Below, piece by piece: positions 1 through 6,642 of a DNA stretch of 8,424 nt. This stretch comes from B8-G4 sp033720735. GTDB lineage: Bacteria; Bacteroidota; Bacteroidia; Chitinophagales; Saprospiraceae. A program made the translations under genes and the position numbers. Location of the stretch: NCBI GenBank assembly GCA_033720735.1, contig JAWWBX010000194.1, positions 1-8,424 on the forward strand, in the 5' to 3' direction. Below the pieces are notes generated by a model, which did not search any database, was not told where the DNA came from, and saw only the letters and a list, made by a program, of their open reading frames with translations. Positions within the stretch are counted from its first letter, which is position 1. Every line of letters starts with the position of its first letter.

Positions 1-350
1 TCGCGCCTGGTCTGGCTGATGAGCGTCAGGGGCTTGTGGTAAGCGCAAAGCTGGGCACGTTACAGCAGCGCGGCGACTGGACGGTCCAGTTGCATTTCGC
101 GCGCCTTGAACGGTACGCCGTCGTGGACTATTTCGCCCAAAATGACTGGGCCCGCTGGGACTATTCGTCCGACGGATCCCCCGCCGCCCGCCTGTCCAAC
201 ATGCAGGGGTTTGAACTGCGGGTGGGCTATGCATTGGATCCTGGCGTCAATATTGTCGCGAAATGGTTTCAGGTTGAGCAACTCGTCCGAACGGGTCTGC
301 GCAAAGAAACCGGCGCCCGTGCACGCGTCGACCTGAACGTTGCCTTCTGA
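1..350 (+). CDS. Putative outer-membrane porin, C-terminal fragment
   Basis: The reading frame is open from the left edge (first full codon at base 3) to TGA at 348-350, so only the last 115 or so residues are present and the real start lies outside the window. A GTG at base 36 is only an internal valine codon. The visible part has alternating polar and hydrophobic stretches typical of outer-membrane beta strands, for example around WTVQLHFARLERYAVVDYF and FELRVGYALDPGVNIVAKWF, and it ends in a terminal Phe, the usual C-terminal signature recognised by the BAM machinery. The pattern of an ARLE...AVVDxFAxxDW turn followed by a strand, a short gap and two more strands resembles the C-terminus of the 'putative porin' family (Pfam Porin_5-like). 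A general diffusion or substrate-specific pore is therefore likely; the substrate cannot be read. The next gene starts 50 bases downstream and might be co-transcribed. Confidence 0.7.
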   Translation, partial: APGLADERQGLVVSAKLGTLQQRGDWTVQLHFARLERYAVVDYFAQNDWARWDYSSDGSPAARLSNMQGFELRVGYALDPGVNIVAKWFQVEQLVRTGLRKETGARARVDLNVAF

Positions 351-400
351 GGCACAAAGACACCAGGCGACTCCGGTGATATGCCTACATTGTACATGTT

Positions 401-1258
401 ATGTCCGAAGTGATCCGTATCGGCGGGGTGCCCGAGCATTTCAACTTACCCGTACATCTTGCCCAAGAGCAGGGGGCCTTCCGGCAAAGGGGTGTCGAGA
501 TCGAGTGGAAGACCTTTCCCGGCGGCACGGGTCAGATGACCGCAGCACTCCGGGACGATGAAACCGACCTGTGCATCGTTCTGACCGAGGGGATCATCAC
601 GGACCTGATCCACGGCAATCCCAGCAAGATCATCAGTGAGTACGTGATCACCCCGCTGACCTGGGGGATCCACACGGCGGCCGCGAATCCGCTGAGACAT
701 CACTTCGATATTTTCGACAAACGGTACGCGATCAGCCGGTTCGGTAGTGGTTCCCACCTGATGGCCATGATCGATGCCAATGACAAAGGACATACCCTGG
801 ACCGGGAGCAGTTTGAGGTGATCCGCAACCTTGATGGCGCCCTCGCTTCATTGCAGTCACTGAAGACGGATGTCTTTTACTGGGAGAAGTATACCACTTC
901 ACCTTATGTGGACAGTGGTCAACTGCGTCGCATCGGTGAGTATGCCGCACCCTGGCCCTGCTTTGTCATCGCTGCCACCGACAAGATCCTCAAGGAGCAG
1001 CCTGAAAATGTCATACGGGTCTTGCGCACCATCCACGATGCCACGGACAATTTCATGCGCAACCCTGACGCCTTTGCCATCGTGAGCAATCGCTACGGGA
1101 TCAAGATCTCCGATGCCGAGCGCTGGTACCACAGCACCGAATGGGCGATCCATGGCTGGGTCAGTGACAAGATGCTCACCAGCGTGATCTATCATCTTGG
1201 TGTGGCCGGTATCATCGCGCCTGATGCCGACATTCCGGAATTGATCTGGAAACGCTGA
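401..1258 (+). CDS. Ca3427-like periplasmic-binding-fold (type 2) protein, no signal peptide
   Basis: The product is 285 residues. It begins directly with the first beta strand and loop of a type 2 periplasmic-binding fold (IRIGGVPEHFNLPVHLAQEQ, residues 5-24). A PGGTGQM loop (about 40-46) and a DLCIVLTEG strand (about 56-64) follow, which are typical of the Ca3427-like branch related to NMT1/THI5 and nitrate/sulfonate/taurine-binding proteins. The hinge and second lobe cover roughly 85-190, and the C-terminal helices contain a Trp-rich WYHSTEWAIHGW stretch (242-253). There is no signal peptide or lipobox, so the protein is predicted to be cytoplasmic and not a classical ABC-transporter receptor; no permease or ATPase gene is adjacent. 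The ligand is unknown; an amphipathic small molecule or a thiamin-pyrimidine-like compound would fit the superfamily. ATG at 401 is chosen because the conserved fold starts within five residues of it. No Shine-Dalgarno is visible, which is common in Bacteroidota. The family call is from recognisable motifs and the function is open. Confidence 0.85.
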   Translation: MSEVIRIGGVPEHFNLPVHLAQEQGAFRQRGVEIEWKTFPGGTGQMTAALRDDETDLCIVLTEGIITDLIHGNPSKIISEYVITPLTWGIHTAAANPLRHHFDIFDKRYAISRFGSGSHLMAMIDANDKGHTLDREQFEVIRNLDGALASLQSLKTDVFYWEKYTTSPYVDSGQLRRIGEYAAPWPCFVIAATDKILKEQPENVIRVLRTIHDATDNFMRNPDAFAIVSNRYGIKISDAERWYHSTEWAIHGWVSDKMLTSVIYHLGVAGIIAPDADIPELIWKR

Positions 1259-1602
1259 CGGAGCACACATTGCACTTTATCATATATTTCCAAATTATTT
1301 GTGAACCGTTGAGGAATGTTATGCACATCGATGGTCAGGCGCGCACTGATCGAGCGATATTTGCTGTAAGACATGAAATGTAATTTCACAATGGTTCGCC
1401 TTCGGCGTTGACTGGATCGTCGTGTCTAAAACGACACCTTGCGGACATCCCTCAGACAGCTTACACAGCAAAACGGTCCCTTCCAGACGATTACTCCTTC
1501 AACCAACACGCATACTCGGTCACACCCGGCACTCAGTTGATCGGCCTGTCTTTCCGCATTGATCGGCGATACATTGGGGCAGAACTCAATCAATATTGTG
1601 CC
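1259..1602. other. 344-base intergenic region / possible long leader
   Basis: No convincing gene lies here. The first 60 bases are AT-rich (around 1279-1300) and contain TATATTTC at 1283-1290, close to the Bacteroidota -7 consensus TAnnTTTG, and TTATTTG at 1295-1301. No TTG box sits at the expected distance upstream, so a promoter is only possible. A small hairpin CGCC-TTC-GGCG occurs around 1397-1407 and a palindrome CAATATTG at 1591-1598, five bases before the next start codon. The frame of the downstream VIT-VWA gene stays open back to a TTG at 1408, but that extension has no ATG or GTG and does not look like a protein N-terminus. A 17-codon ORF (1316-1369) is too short to support. Confidence 0.5.
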
Positions 1603-3783
1603 ATGAAACGAACGCAAATCCTGAGCGGGGTCTGCCTCTTGCTGACCTCACTCCTTTACAGCCAGCACTCACAAAGCCCGTATTTCCACATCCAGTCCGA
1701 GGCCGGCCCCGGCAGCCTGCCATTGGTGTCCAACGAAGCGAAGGTCATCATCAACGGTCCGATCGCCGATGTGCGGATCAGCCAGACCTACCGCAATGAC
1801 GGCCCGGAACCGATCGAGGCCATGTACATCTTTCCCGCCTCCACCCGGGCCGCCGTCTATCATATGGAGATGCGCATTGGCGAGCGAACCATCACGGCCG
1901 AGATCATGGAAAAGCATGCCGCCAGGGCAACCTATGAAACAGCCAGAGAAGAGGGAAAACGCGCCGGCTTGCTGGAGCAGCACCGGCCCAATGTGTTTCA
2001 AATGCAGGTGGCCAACATCCTGTCTGGCGATCAGGTCGAAGTGGTGCTCCGCTACACAGAATTCATCATCCCACAGGACCAGGTCTACACGTTTGTTTAC
2101 CCGACCGTCGTAGGCCCGCGCTACACCGGCCAGATGGAAGAGCAGCCGCAGGCAGCTTTCGCAGCAATGCCTTACACGCCCGAGGGTCAGCTTCCAGCTT
2201 ACCAATTCGGCCTTGAGGTCGACCTGCGCATGCCGGTGCCGGTTGCCAGCATCGCATGCACCAGCCACCTCACCCAGGTAGCACGCCACAGTGATCAGGA
2301 TCTTTCTGTCCGTCTCGATCCGACCGAACACCAGGGCGGCAACCGCGATTTCATACTCAACTACCGCCTGTCGGGCGACGAGATCATCTCGGGGGTCATG
2401 ACCTATTCCGATGGTGACGAACACTATTTTCTCTGCCAGGTCGAACCGCCACGGCTCGAAGCATCCCCGACCATTGTCCCACGTGAATACATCTTCATCC
2501 TGGACGTGTCCGGTTCGATGAGCGGGTTCCCGCTGGATGTGAGCAAGCGCCTGATGCGCAACCTGCTTTCCGATATCCGCCCGACCGACAAGTTCAATAT
2601 CCTCTGCTTTGCCGGCAGTGCCTTCGTACTGCATGCACAACCCGTCTTTGCGACGCGTCAGAATATCAGCATGGCCCTGCAGCGACTGTCCAATGTACAT
2701 GGAGGTGGCAGTACCGAACTCTTGCCCGCACTCAGGCACGCGCTGAGCATTCCCAGGAGCCCGGGATTCTCCCGTGCCTTCGTGATCGCAACGGACGGCT
2801 ATGTGATCGTCGAGGAAGAAGCCTTCAAAGTCGTGCACCAAAAACTCAACGAAGCCAGCTTCTACGCGTTCGGTATCGGCAGCGGTGTCAACCGCCATCT
2901 GATCGAAGGCCTCGCACATGTTGGCCGGGGAGAACCATTCATCGTGACCGGCCTGGAGGAGGCTCACGATGTGGCCGACCGCCTGCAGGAATACATCGCC
3001 CATCCGGTGATGACAGACATCTCGGTGGCCGGACATCACATCGATCTGGACGGTGTCATCCCGGCACAGATCCCCGATCTCACAGCCGCCCGCCCGATCT
3101 ACTGTTTCGGCAAATACACCCCTCATCAGGATGCTGCGCTCACGGTTTCCGGCAACATTTCGGGGAAGGCCTTCAAACAGATCTTCCGTCTACCGGAACC
3201 GTCGAATGACCACGCTGCCCTCCCCTACCTGTGGGCGCGTGAGACCATCCGGTTCCTCGACGATTTCAATGTGGTCAACACCACGCAAGCACGCATCGAC
3301 GAGATCACCCGGCTGGGACTTCAGTACAATCTCCTCACGCAGTATACCTCGTTTGTCGCGGTCGATCATGAGCCGGTAACGGATGGTGCTCCACAACAGG
3401 TCAGGCAACCTCTGCCCCTGCCGCAGGGTGTCTCCAACCTGGCAGTCGGCTTCGAACTCGAACTGGACATCCTTGACACCGGAGCAACGACGCTGTCCGT
3501 CGATGTACAGTGCGCACAAAAAGATGTACGCGCCATCGTTGAGGTTGTGCTTGAGGAGATCATGCAGGCCTTGGTGCCGGCAGAGATGCAGGGCCTGTCC
3601 GGCCTGCAATGGACCTTCCGCCTGGGTGCCGATGGGAGGATCTGCACACTTTCAGCAAATGTTGCCCTGCCGCAGCAACTGGCGCGGGCCTTCACGGCCG
3701 CCCTGCAGTCCCTGGGACTTGACCTGGGCGGCGAGCACGTGGTCAGTATTGTGATCTCGTCGGCCAACGATATCATGAAATAA
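1603..3783 (+). CDS. Secreted VIT and VWA domain protein with extra C-terminal domain
   Basis: The product is 726 residues. ATG 1603 is chosen because it opens a clear signal peptide (MKRTQILSGVCLLLTSLLYS, likely cut before Gln21); the frame further upstream lacks ATG/GTG and is not signal-like. Residues about 30-165 form a VIT (inter-alpha-trypsin inhibitor heavy chain) domain, with IEAMYIFPAS, AEIMEKHAARATYE and LLEQHRPNVFQMQVANI. Residues about 295-465 form a von Willebrand A domain with a complete metal-ion-dependent adhesion site: D301-x-S303-x-S305, T371 and D398. A further conserved region ends in LGLQYNLLTQYTSFVAVD (571-588) and LPLPQGVSNLAVG. After this comes a tail (about 617-726) of mixed strand/helix character that I do not recognise firmly. 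There is no LPxTG motif, C-terminal transmembrane tail or obvious type IX secretion C-terminal domain. Relatives are sortase or exosortase targets (TIGR03788-like, XrtN-associated). It probably acts in the periplasm or at the cell surface in metal-dependent protein binding. It is tightly linked to the next gene. Confidence 0.9.
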   Translation: MKRTQILSGVCLLLTSLLYSQHSQSPYFHIQSEAGPGSLPLVSNEAKVIINGPIADVRISQTYRNDGPEPIEAMYIFPASTRAAVYHMEMRIGERTITAEIMEKHAARATYETAREEGKRAGLLEQHRPNVFQMQVANILSGDQVEVVLRYTEFIIPQDQVYTFVYPTVVGPRYTGQMEEQPQAAFAAMPYTPEGQLPAYQFGLEVDLRMPVPVASIACTSHLTQVARHSDQDLSVRLDPTEHQGGNRDFILNYRLSGDEIISGVMTYSDGDEHYFLCQVEPPRLEASPTIVPREYIFILDVSGSMSGFPLDVSKRLMRNLLSDIRPTDKFNILCFAGSAFVLHAQPVFATRQNISMALQRLSNVHGGGSTELLPALRHALSIPRSPGFSRAFVIATDGYVIVEEEAFKVVHQKLNEASFYAFGIGSGVNRHLIEGLAHVGRGEPFIVTGLEEAHDVADRLQEYIAHPVMTDISVAGHHIDLDGVIPAQIPDLTAARPIYCFGKYTPHQDAALTVSGNISGKAFKQIFRLPEPSNDHAALPYLWARETIRFLDDFNVVNTTQARIDEITRLGLQYNLLTQYTSFVAVDHEPVTDGAPQQVRQPLPLPQGVSNLAVGFELELDILDTGATTLSVDVQCAQKDVRAIVEVVLEEIMQALVPAEMQGLSGLQWTFRLGADGRICTLSANVALPQQLARAFTAALQSLGLDLGGEHVVSIVISSANDIMK

Positions 3784-3787
3784 GGAG
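3782..3787 (+). promoter_or_regulatory. Shine-Dalgarno-like AAGGAG at the VIT-VWA / peptidase-like junction
   Basis: AAGGAG overlaps the TAA stop of the VIT-VWA gene and lies two bases before ATG 3790. The spacing is shorter than optimal, but the other starts in this window have no such motif. It argues for ATG 3790 over the GTG at 3787, which would lie partly within the motif, and for translation coupled to the upstream gene. Confidence 0.4.
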
Positions 3788-3789
3788 TG

Positions 3790-4857
3790 ATGAAGGGAAA
3801 GACGATCATTGGAGTTGTGGGAAGTGTCGTAGTCCTGGTGGCGGGCTACGCGCTTCTCACCGTTACGGAGAGGGCAGATCAAACTGGATTGTTCGAATCT
3901 ATCGACGGACGGCAGAGCATCACCTTCATCATGGGCGAAGACAAGACAGAACAGCCGTTCTATCGCTTGGCGTCCGAGCACTTTGCCTTGCATCCGGAGG
4001 AACGGACCGACCACGTCGTGCATGCTTGCCGGACACTGGATCATGTCATTCAGTATCTCAATACAAGTTCACAGCGCGGTGGCCAACCCTGGTCGGTGAT
4101 CAATATTGTCGCCCACGGCAATCCGCAGACCGGACTGAATCTTTACATCAAGGAAGGCGGTCACAAGGCCACGCCCAAGCGCCTGGTCCAGGCGGCCCTG
4201 CGCAAAGACCTCCCGGCGCTACAAGCGGGTACCGTCGACTCCAGCACGCGTATCAACTTCTGGAGCTGCGGGATCGGCAAGAGCCCCCTGATCAATCTGG
4301 CACTCAAGCAACTGTTCCGGACAGACAACGGCGACTCGGCCCGGGTCTACTGTTCACCGCATTTCGTCATCTTCCACCCATCGCGGGAACAGGCGGCGCC
4401 GTATCGCCTCAAGGCCTCCTACTGGCCGTATTATTTCCGCCGGGGATACCGGCCCGGCAATCTCGAGATCGCCGCAGCCCTGCGCACCGACCATCCCGAC
4501 GCCAATATCGATTGGCTGGATGCTCTGTCACGCGAGGAGCCGGACTCAGCAAACGCCGTCTATCATGGAGAATACCATATCCCGGTCAGCTACACGCGGA
4601 TCTATCCGTCCAAAGGTGCACGCCCCGTGTTCGATGATGAGGGGGACAAGATCCGGTGGGCACTTTCACAGCCGGCCCTGACCTCGCAGATCGCGGAGAC
4701 CGGTATTCCCGCCGATCAATTTCACTGGACGGTACACAAGATCATCCATCCGCTGGAGCACGGGACCCGGGTGCCGGCGGTCAAGGCCATCGGCATGGCC
4801 ACGGTGCTGTACATACTGCGGGAGGATGGCACGCATGAACCGAAGGTTTTGCAATAA
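3790..4857 (+). CDS. Membrane-anchored putative clan CD (caspase/DUF4347-like) cysteine peptidase-fold protein
   Basis: The product is 355 residues. A short basic start (MKGK) is followed by one transmembrane segment at about residues 5-25 (IIGVVGSVVVLVAGYALLTV), predicting an N-in anchor with the remainder in the periplasm. The globular part shows the two hallmarks of clan CD peptidases: a hydrophobic strand ending in His-Gly (VINIVAHGN, H109-G110), and 51 residues later a second hydrophobic strand ending in Cys (INFWSCGIG, C160). In caspases, gingipains, CHAT and DUF4347-type domains these residues form the catalytic dyad, with similar spacing. Upstream lies a helix-rich segment (DHVIQYL) as in DUF4347-like proteins. 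The C-terminal 150 residues are not recognised. No other peptidase family motif is seen. The gene starts six bases after the VIT-VWA stop, so the two are almost certainly one operon, and the VIT-VWA protein is the obvious candidate substrate or partner. Peptidase activity is inferred; an inactive or hydrolase-like homologue is possible. Confidence 0.65.
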   Translation: MKGKTIIGVVGSVVVLVAGYALLTVTERADQTGLFESIDGRQSITFIMGEDKTEQPFYRLASEHFALHPEERTDHVVHACRTLDHVIQYLNTSSQRGGQPWSVINIVAHGNPQTGLNLYIKEGGHKATPKRLVQAALRKDLPALQAGTVDSSTRINFWSCGIGKSPLINLALKQLFRTDNGDSARVYCSPHFVIFHPSREQAAPYRLKASYWPYYFRRGYRPGNLEIAAALRTDHPDANIDWLDALSREEPDSANAVYHGEYHIPVSYTRIYPSKGARPVFDDEGDKIRWALSQPALTSQIAETGIPADQFHWTVHKIIHPLEHGTRVPAVKAIGMATVLYILREDGTHEPKVLQ

Positions 4858-4937
4858 GTCACCTTTGTCTGAGAGCCGCTGAGGCAATTCAGGCCTTCAT
4901 TCAATCGCTTCCATGCCGTTTTCTTCATTGAAAGCAT

Positions 4938-5822
4938 CTATTGGATTAAGAAATGCTGTTCCAGGATCAATCTGACCTGAGGAGAAGTATCTTCCAACAA
5001 CCGCTCCTTGTACGCATCGGTGTTGTCGTCAGGGTAGTACAACGCACTCCCGGCATCCAGCAGCATTTCCACCAGACGCACGTAGGCCGCCTGCCGCTCC
5101 TCGGCCGCCCCGGAGAAGCGCGATCCATGCACCGCCCAGTGCAGTGGTGAACTGTGGTGCATCGGATCAAAGATGTCGAGCGGCGCGCCAGCCAGGATCA
5201 ACAGGCGCGCGTTGGCGGGCTGTCCAAACCATGCCGACTGATGCAGCGGGGTGCCTCCGTCCAACCCCGGCGCTTCGAGATCCGCTCCTGCATTAATGAG
5301 GAGGGCCACCGGCACCACCAGGTTACGACCGGCGATGTCGGCCAGCAGCCGGTCCTCCTCGGGATTGCCGGTGCGGACAGCTTCGGGGTGTTTCTGTATC
5401 AAGGCACGAGCCACTGCGTAGTCGTGACGGGTGATGGCCACAGCCAGTTCATCTGCCGGGTTAAGCGTTTGGTCGGCGCCCTGGGCTGCCAGCCAGTTCG
5501 AGATCTCCGTAAATCCACGCCGGATGGCATGTGCATGAGCCGTCTTGCCATGGGCATTACGTGCATCGATCTCCGCGCCGTGTTCAATCAGGATCTGCAC
5601 GGCCGAAAGCCGGCGGCGTCGGGTCGCGATGTGCAATGGTGTTTCCGCTTCATCTTCTGACCGTGCGTTGAGATCCGTACCAGCTGCAATCATTTGACGC
5701 AGGATGTCGTCACCGTCCGGCCAGTAGTGGTTGTCGAGCAGAGCGTGCAACGTCATGTGGACAAAGGTATCCCGCTGCGCTCGTCCATTGCATTGCGTTG
5801 CCATTTTCAGTAAATTGATCAT
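4938..5822 (-). CDS. Ankyrin-repeat protein
   Basis: The product is 294 residues from ATG 5822 (MINLLKMATQ). The frame remains open to an ATG at 5879, but that start would leave only 33 bases for two divergent promoters and adds a basic, unstructured stretch, so the shorter form is preferred; ATG 5804 is also possible. Ankyrin helices are clear at about residues 27-52 (divergent), 61-85 (TPLHIATRRR...ILIEHGAEIDARN), 93-116 (KTAHAHAIRRG...LAAQGAD), 125-147 (divergent), 160-183 (LLINAGADLEAP), 191-215 (TPLHQSAWFG...LILAGAPLDIFD) and 225-260 (SPLHWAVHGSR...MLLDAGS). No signal peptide or membrane segment is present, so it is likely a cytoplasmic protein-interaction scaffold. It is the only minus-strand gene in the window and stands alone, convergent with the peptidase-like gene and divergent from the membrane-protein gene. 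Its partner cannot be deduced. Confidence 0.85.
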   Translation of the reverse strand: MINLLKMATQCNGRAQRDTFVHMTLHALLDNHYWPDGDDILRQMIAAGTDLNARSEDEAETPLHIATRRRRLSAVQILIEHGAEIDARNAHGKTAHAHAIRRGFTEISNWLAAQGADQTLNPADELAVAITRHDYAVARALIQKHPEAVRTGNPEEDRLLADIAGRNLVVPVALLINAGADLEAPGLDGGTPLHQSAWFGQPANARLLILAGAPLDIFDPMHHSSPLHWAVHGSRFSGAAEERQAAYVRLVEMLLDAGSALYYPDDNTDAYKERLLEDTSPQVRLILEQHFLIQ

Positions 5823-5861
5823 AAACCCGAACCCAGCCTCTTTTTTGTGGCCCAAATGCCG

Positions 5862-5883
5862 GGCACGTTCTGACGGCACGTTC
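5862..5883. repeat. Direct repeat GGCACGTTC x2 in divergent intergenic region
   Basis: GGCACGTTC occurs at 5862-5870 and again at 5875-5883, a 13-base period, between the divergent ankyrin and membrane-protein genes. It could be a tandem operator or chance; a longer ankyrin start would place the repeat partly within coding sequence. Confidence 0.35.
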
Positions 5884-5887
5884 GAAA

Positions 5888-5898
5888 TCGGTCACCGA
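5888..5898. promoter_or_regulatory. Palindrome TCGGTCACCGA, possible operator
   Basis: A perfect inverted repeat with 5-base arms and a single central base lies 14 bases before ATG 5913. TTCGAA (5881-5886) is adjacent. Its location in the gap between divergent genes fits a repressor site or a short 5'-UTR hairpin. No known regulator consensus is recognised. Confidence 0.3.
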
Positions 5899-5912
5899 GA
5901 CAAGCACACACT

Positions 5913-6584
5913 ATGCCCCATTATGATTGCAAAGACCAATACGATCCACGCATCGTCTCCACTTGCACTCTGCGTAAACTGATCGGATGTATCGGGATCC
6001 TGCTTCCATTGTCGCTGGGGATCGGAGGATTTGTCTTCGGCGGATGTAGTGAAATCCAGTCTTCCGTGAGTGACTATTACTATGTCAGGGTCATGGGAGA
6101 TGTGTTTGTCGGGCTGCTCTTTGCAGTAGCGGTGTTCCTGATCACCTACCGGGGGTACGATCGCGACCATCTCTGGAGCCGTCTCGCGGGCATCGCCGCG
6201 TTCTGCGTAGCTCTTTTCCCCACCTGTGTCGATGCCAACCCGCCGTGCATTGCCGCAGGCGAACCCGAAAGCACCACCTCCACCATTCACTTTATCAGTG
6301 CCGCTGTCTTCATTGGCGTACTGACGTACTTCTCGCTCTTCCTGTTTCGTAAAAGCGATGACCCACAGCCGCAACAGCAAAAGCGCCGGCGCAACAGCGT
6401 CTACCTGTGGTGCGGTATCATCATGCTGCTTTGCCTGGTGCTCCTGGTCGTGTACTTCGCATTCCTTGAGCAGCAGATGTCGATCCAAAATCTCAAACCG
6501 GTGTTCTGGCTCGAGACCATCGCCCTGGCAGCCTTCGGTGTCTCCTGGCTGACGAAAGGGCAACTGATCTTCGCCGATCCTTAG
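5913..6584 (+). CDS. Six-transmembrane protein of unknown function (DUF998-like)
   Basis: The product is 223 residues with six predicted hydrophobic segments at about 22-43, 60-78, 88-106, 124-146, 163-184 and 196-213, and a short basic N-terminus. Polar residues placed near or in membrane segments may be functional: SVSDYYY (51-57) just before TM2, an LFPT motif at the end of TM3 (101-104), TIHFISAA at the start of TM4 (H126), and WLETIALAAFGVSWLTKG (199-216) in TM6. This arrangement recalls small DUF998-like integral membrane proteins common in Bacteroidota, whose role is not established. A Cys pair (C105, C112) in the TM3-TM4 loop might form an external disulfide. The cytoplasmic loop between TM4 and TM5 is Gln- and Arg-rich (residues 152-161). 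The 58-base gap to the next gene means it may be transcribed separately from the uptake cassette. The membrane topology is solid and the family call is tentative. Confidence 0.75.
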   Translation: MPHYDCKDQYDPRIVSTCTLRKLIGCIGILLPLSLGIGGFVFGGCSEIQSSVSDYYYVRVMGDVFVGLLFAVAVFLITYRGYDRDHLWSRLAGIAAFCVALFPTCVDANPPCIAAGEPESTTSTIHFISAAVFIGVLTYFSLFLFRKSDDPQPQQQKRRRNSVYLWCGIIMLLCLVLLVVYFAFLEQQMSIQNLKPVFWLETIALAAFGVSWLTKGQLIFADP

Positions 6585-6642
6585 GAACTGCGTTCGCGAT
6601 CCGTGTCACCTATCATGACTACAATTTCGTAGCTTCACGCCC

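Noticed and set aside
1316..1369. 17-codon ORF preceded by GAGGA
   Set aside because: The GAGGA motif directly abuts the ATG with no spacing, the peptide has no recognisable feature, and such short ORFs are expected by chance.
1408..1602. In-frame N-terminal extension of the VIT-VWA protein
   Set aside because: It starts only at TTG, contains no ATG or GTG, and would bury the signal peptide 65 residues inside the protein.
1669..3126. 485-codon open frame on the minus strand inside the VIT-VWA gene
   Set aside because: It lies fully antisense to a gene with clear VIT and VWA motifs. Its translation is His/Asp/Gly-rich without domain features, as expected for a shadow frame in GC-rich coding DNA.
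4858..4937. Possible bidirectional terminator between convergent genes (TTCAAT...ATTGAA, 4900-4932)
   Set aside because: The arms are six AT-rich pairs with a 21-base loop and no T run, too weak to call.
5892..6563. 223-codon minus-strand frame opposite the six-TM gene
   Set aside because: It is an exact antisense shadow of a gene with six regular hydrophobic segments; the translation is highly charged and patternless.
6615..6632. Six-codon leader ORF (MTTIS) and CTAC/GTAG inverted repeat before the His-rich gene
   Set aside because: It is too short to distinguish from chance, with no ribosome-binding site and no regulatory logic visible.
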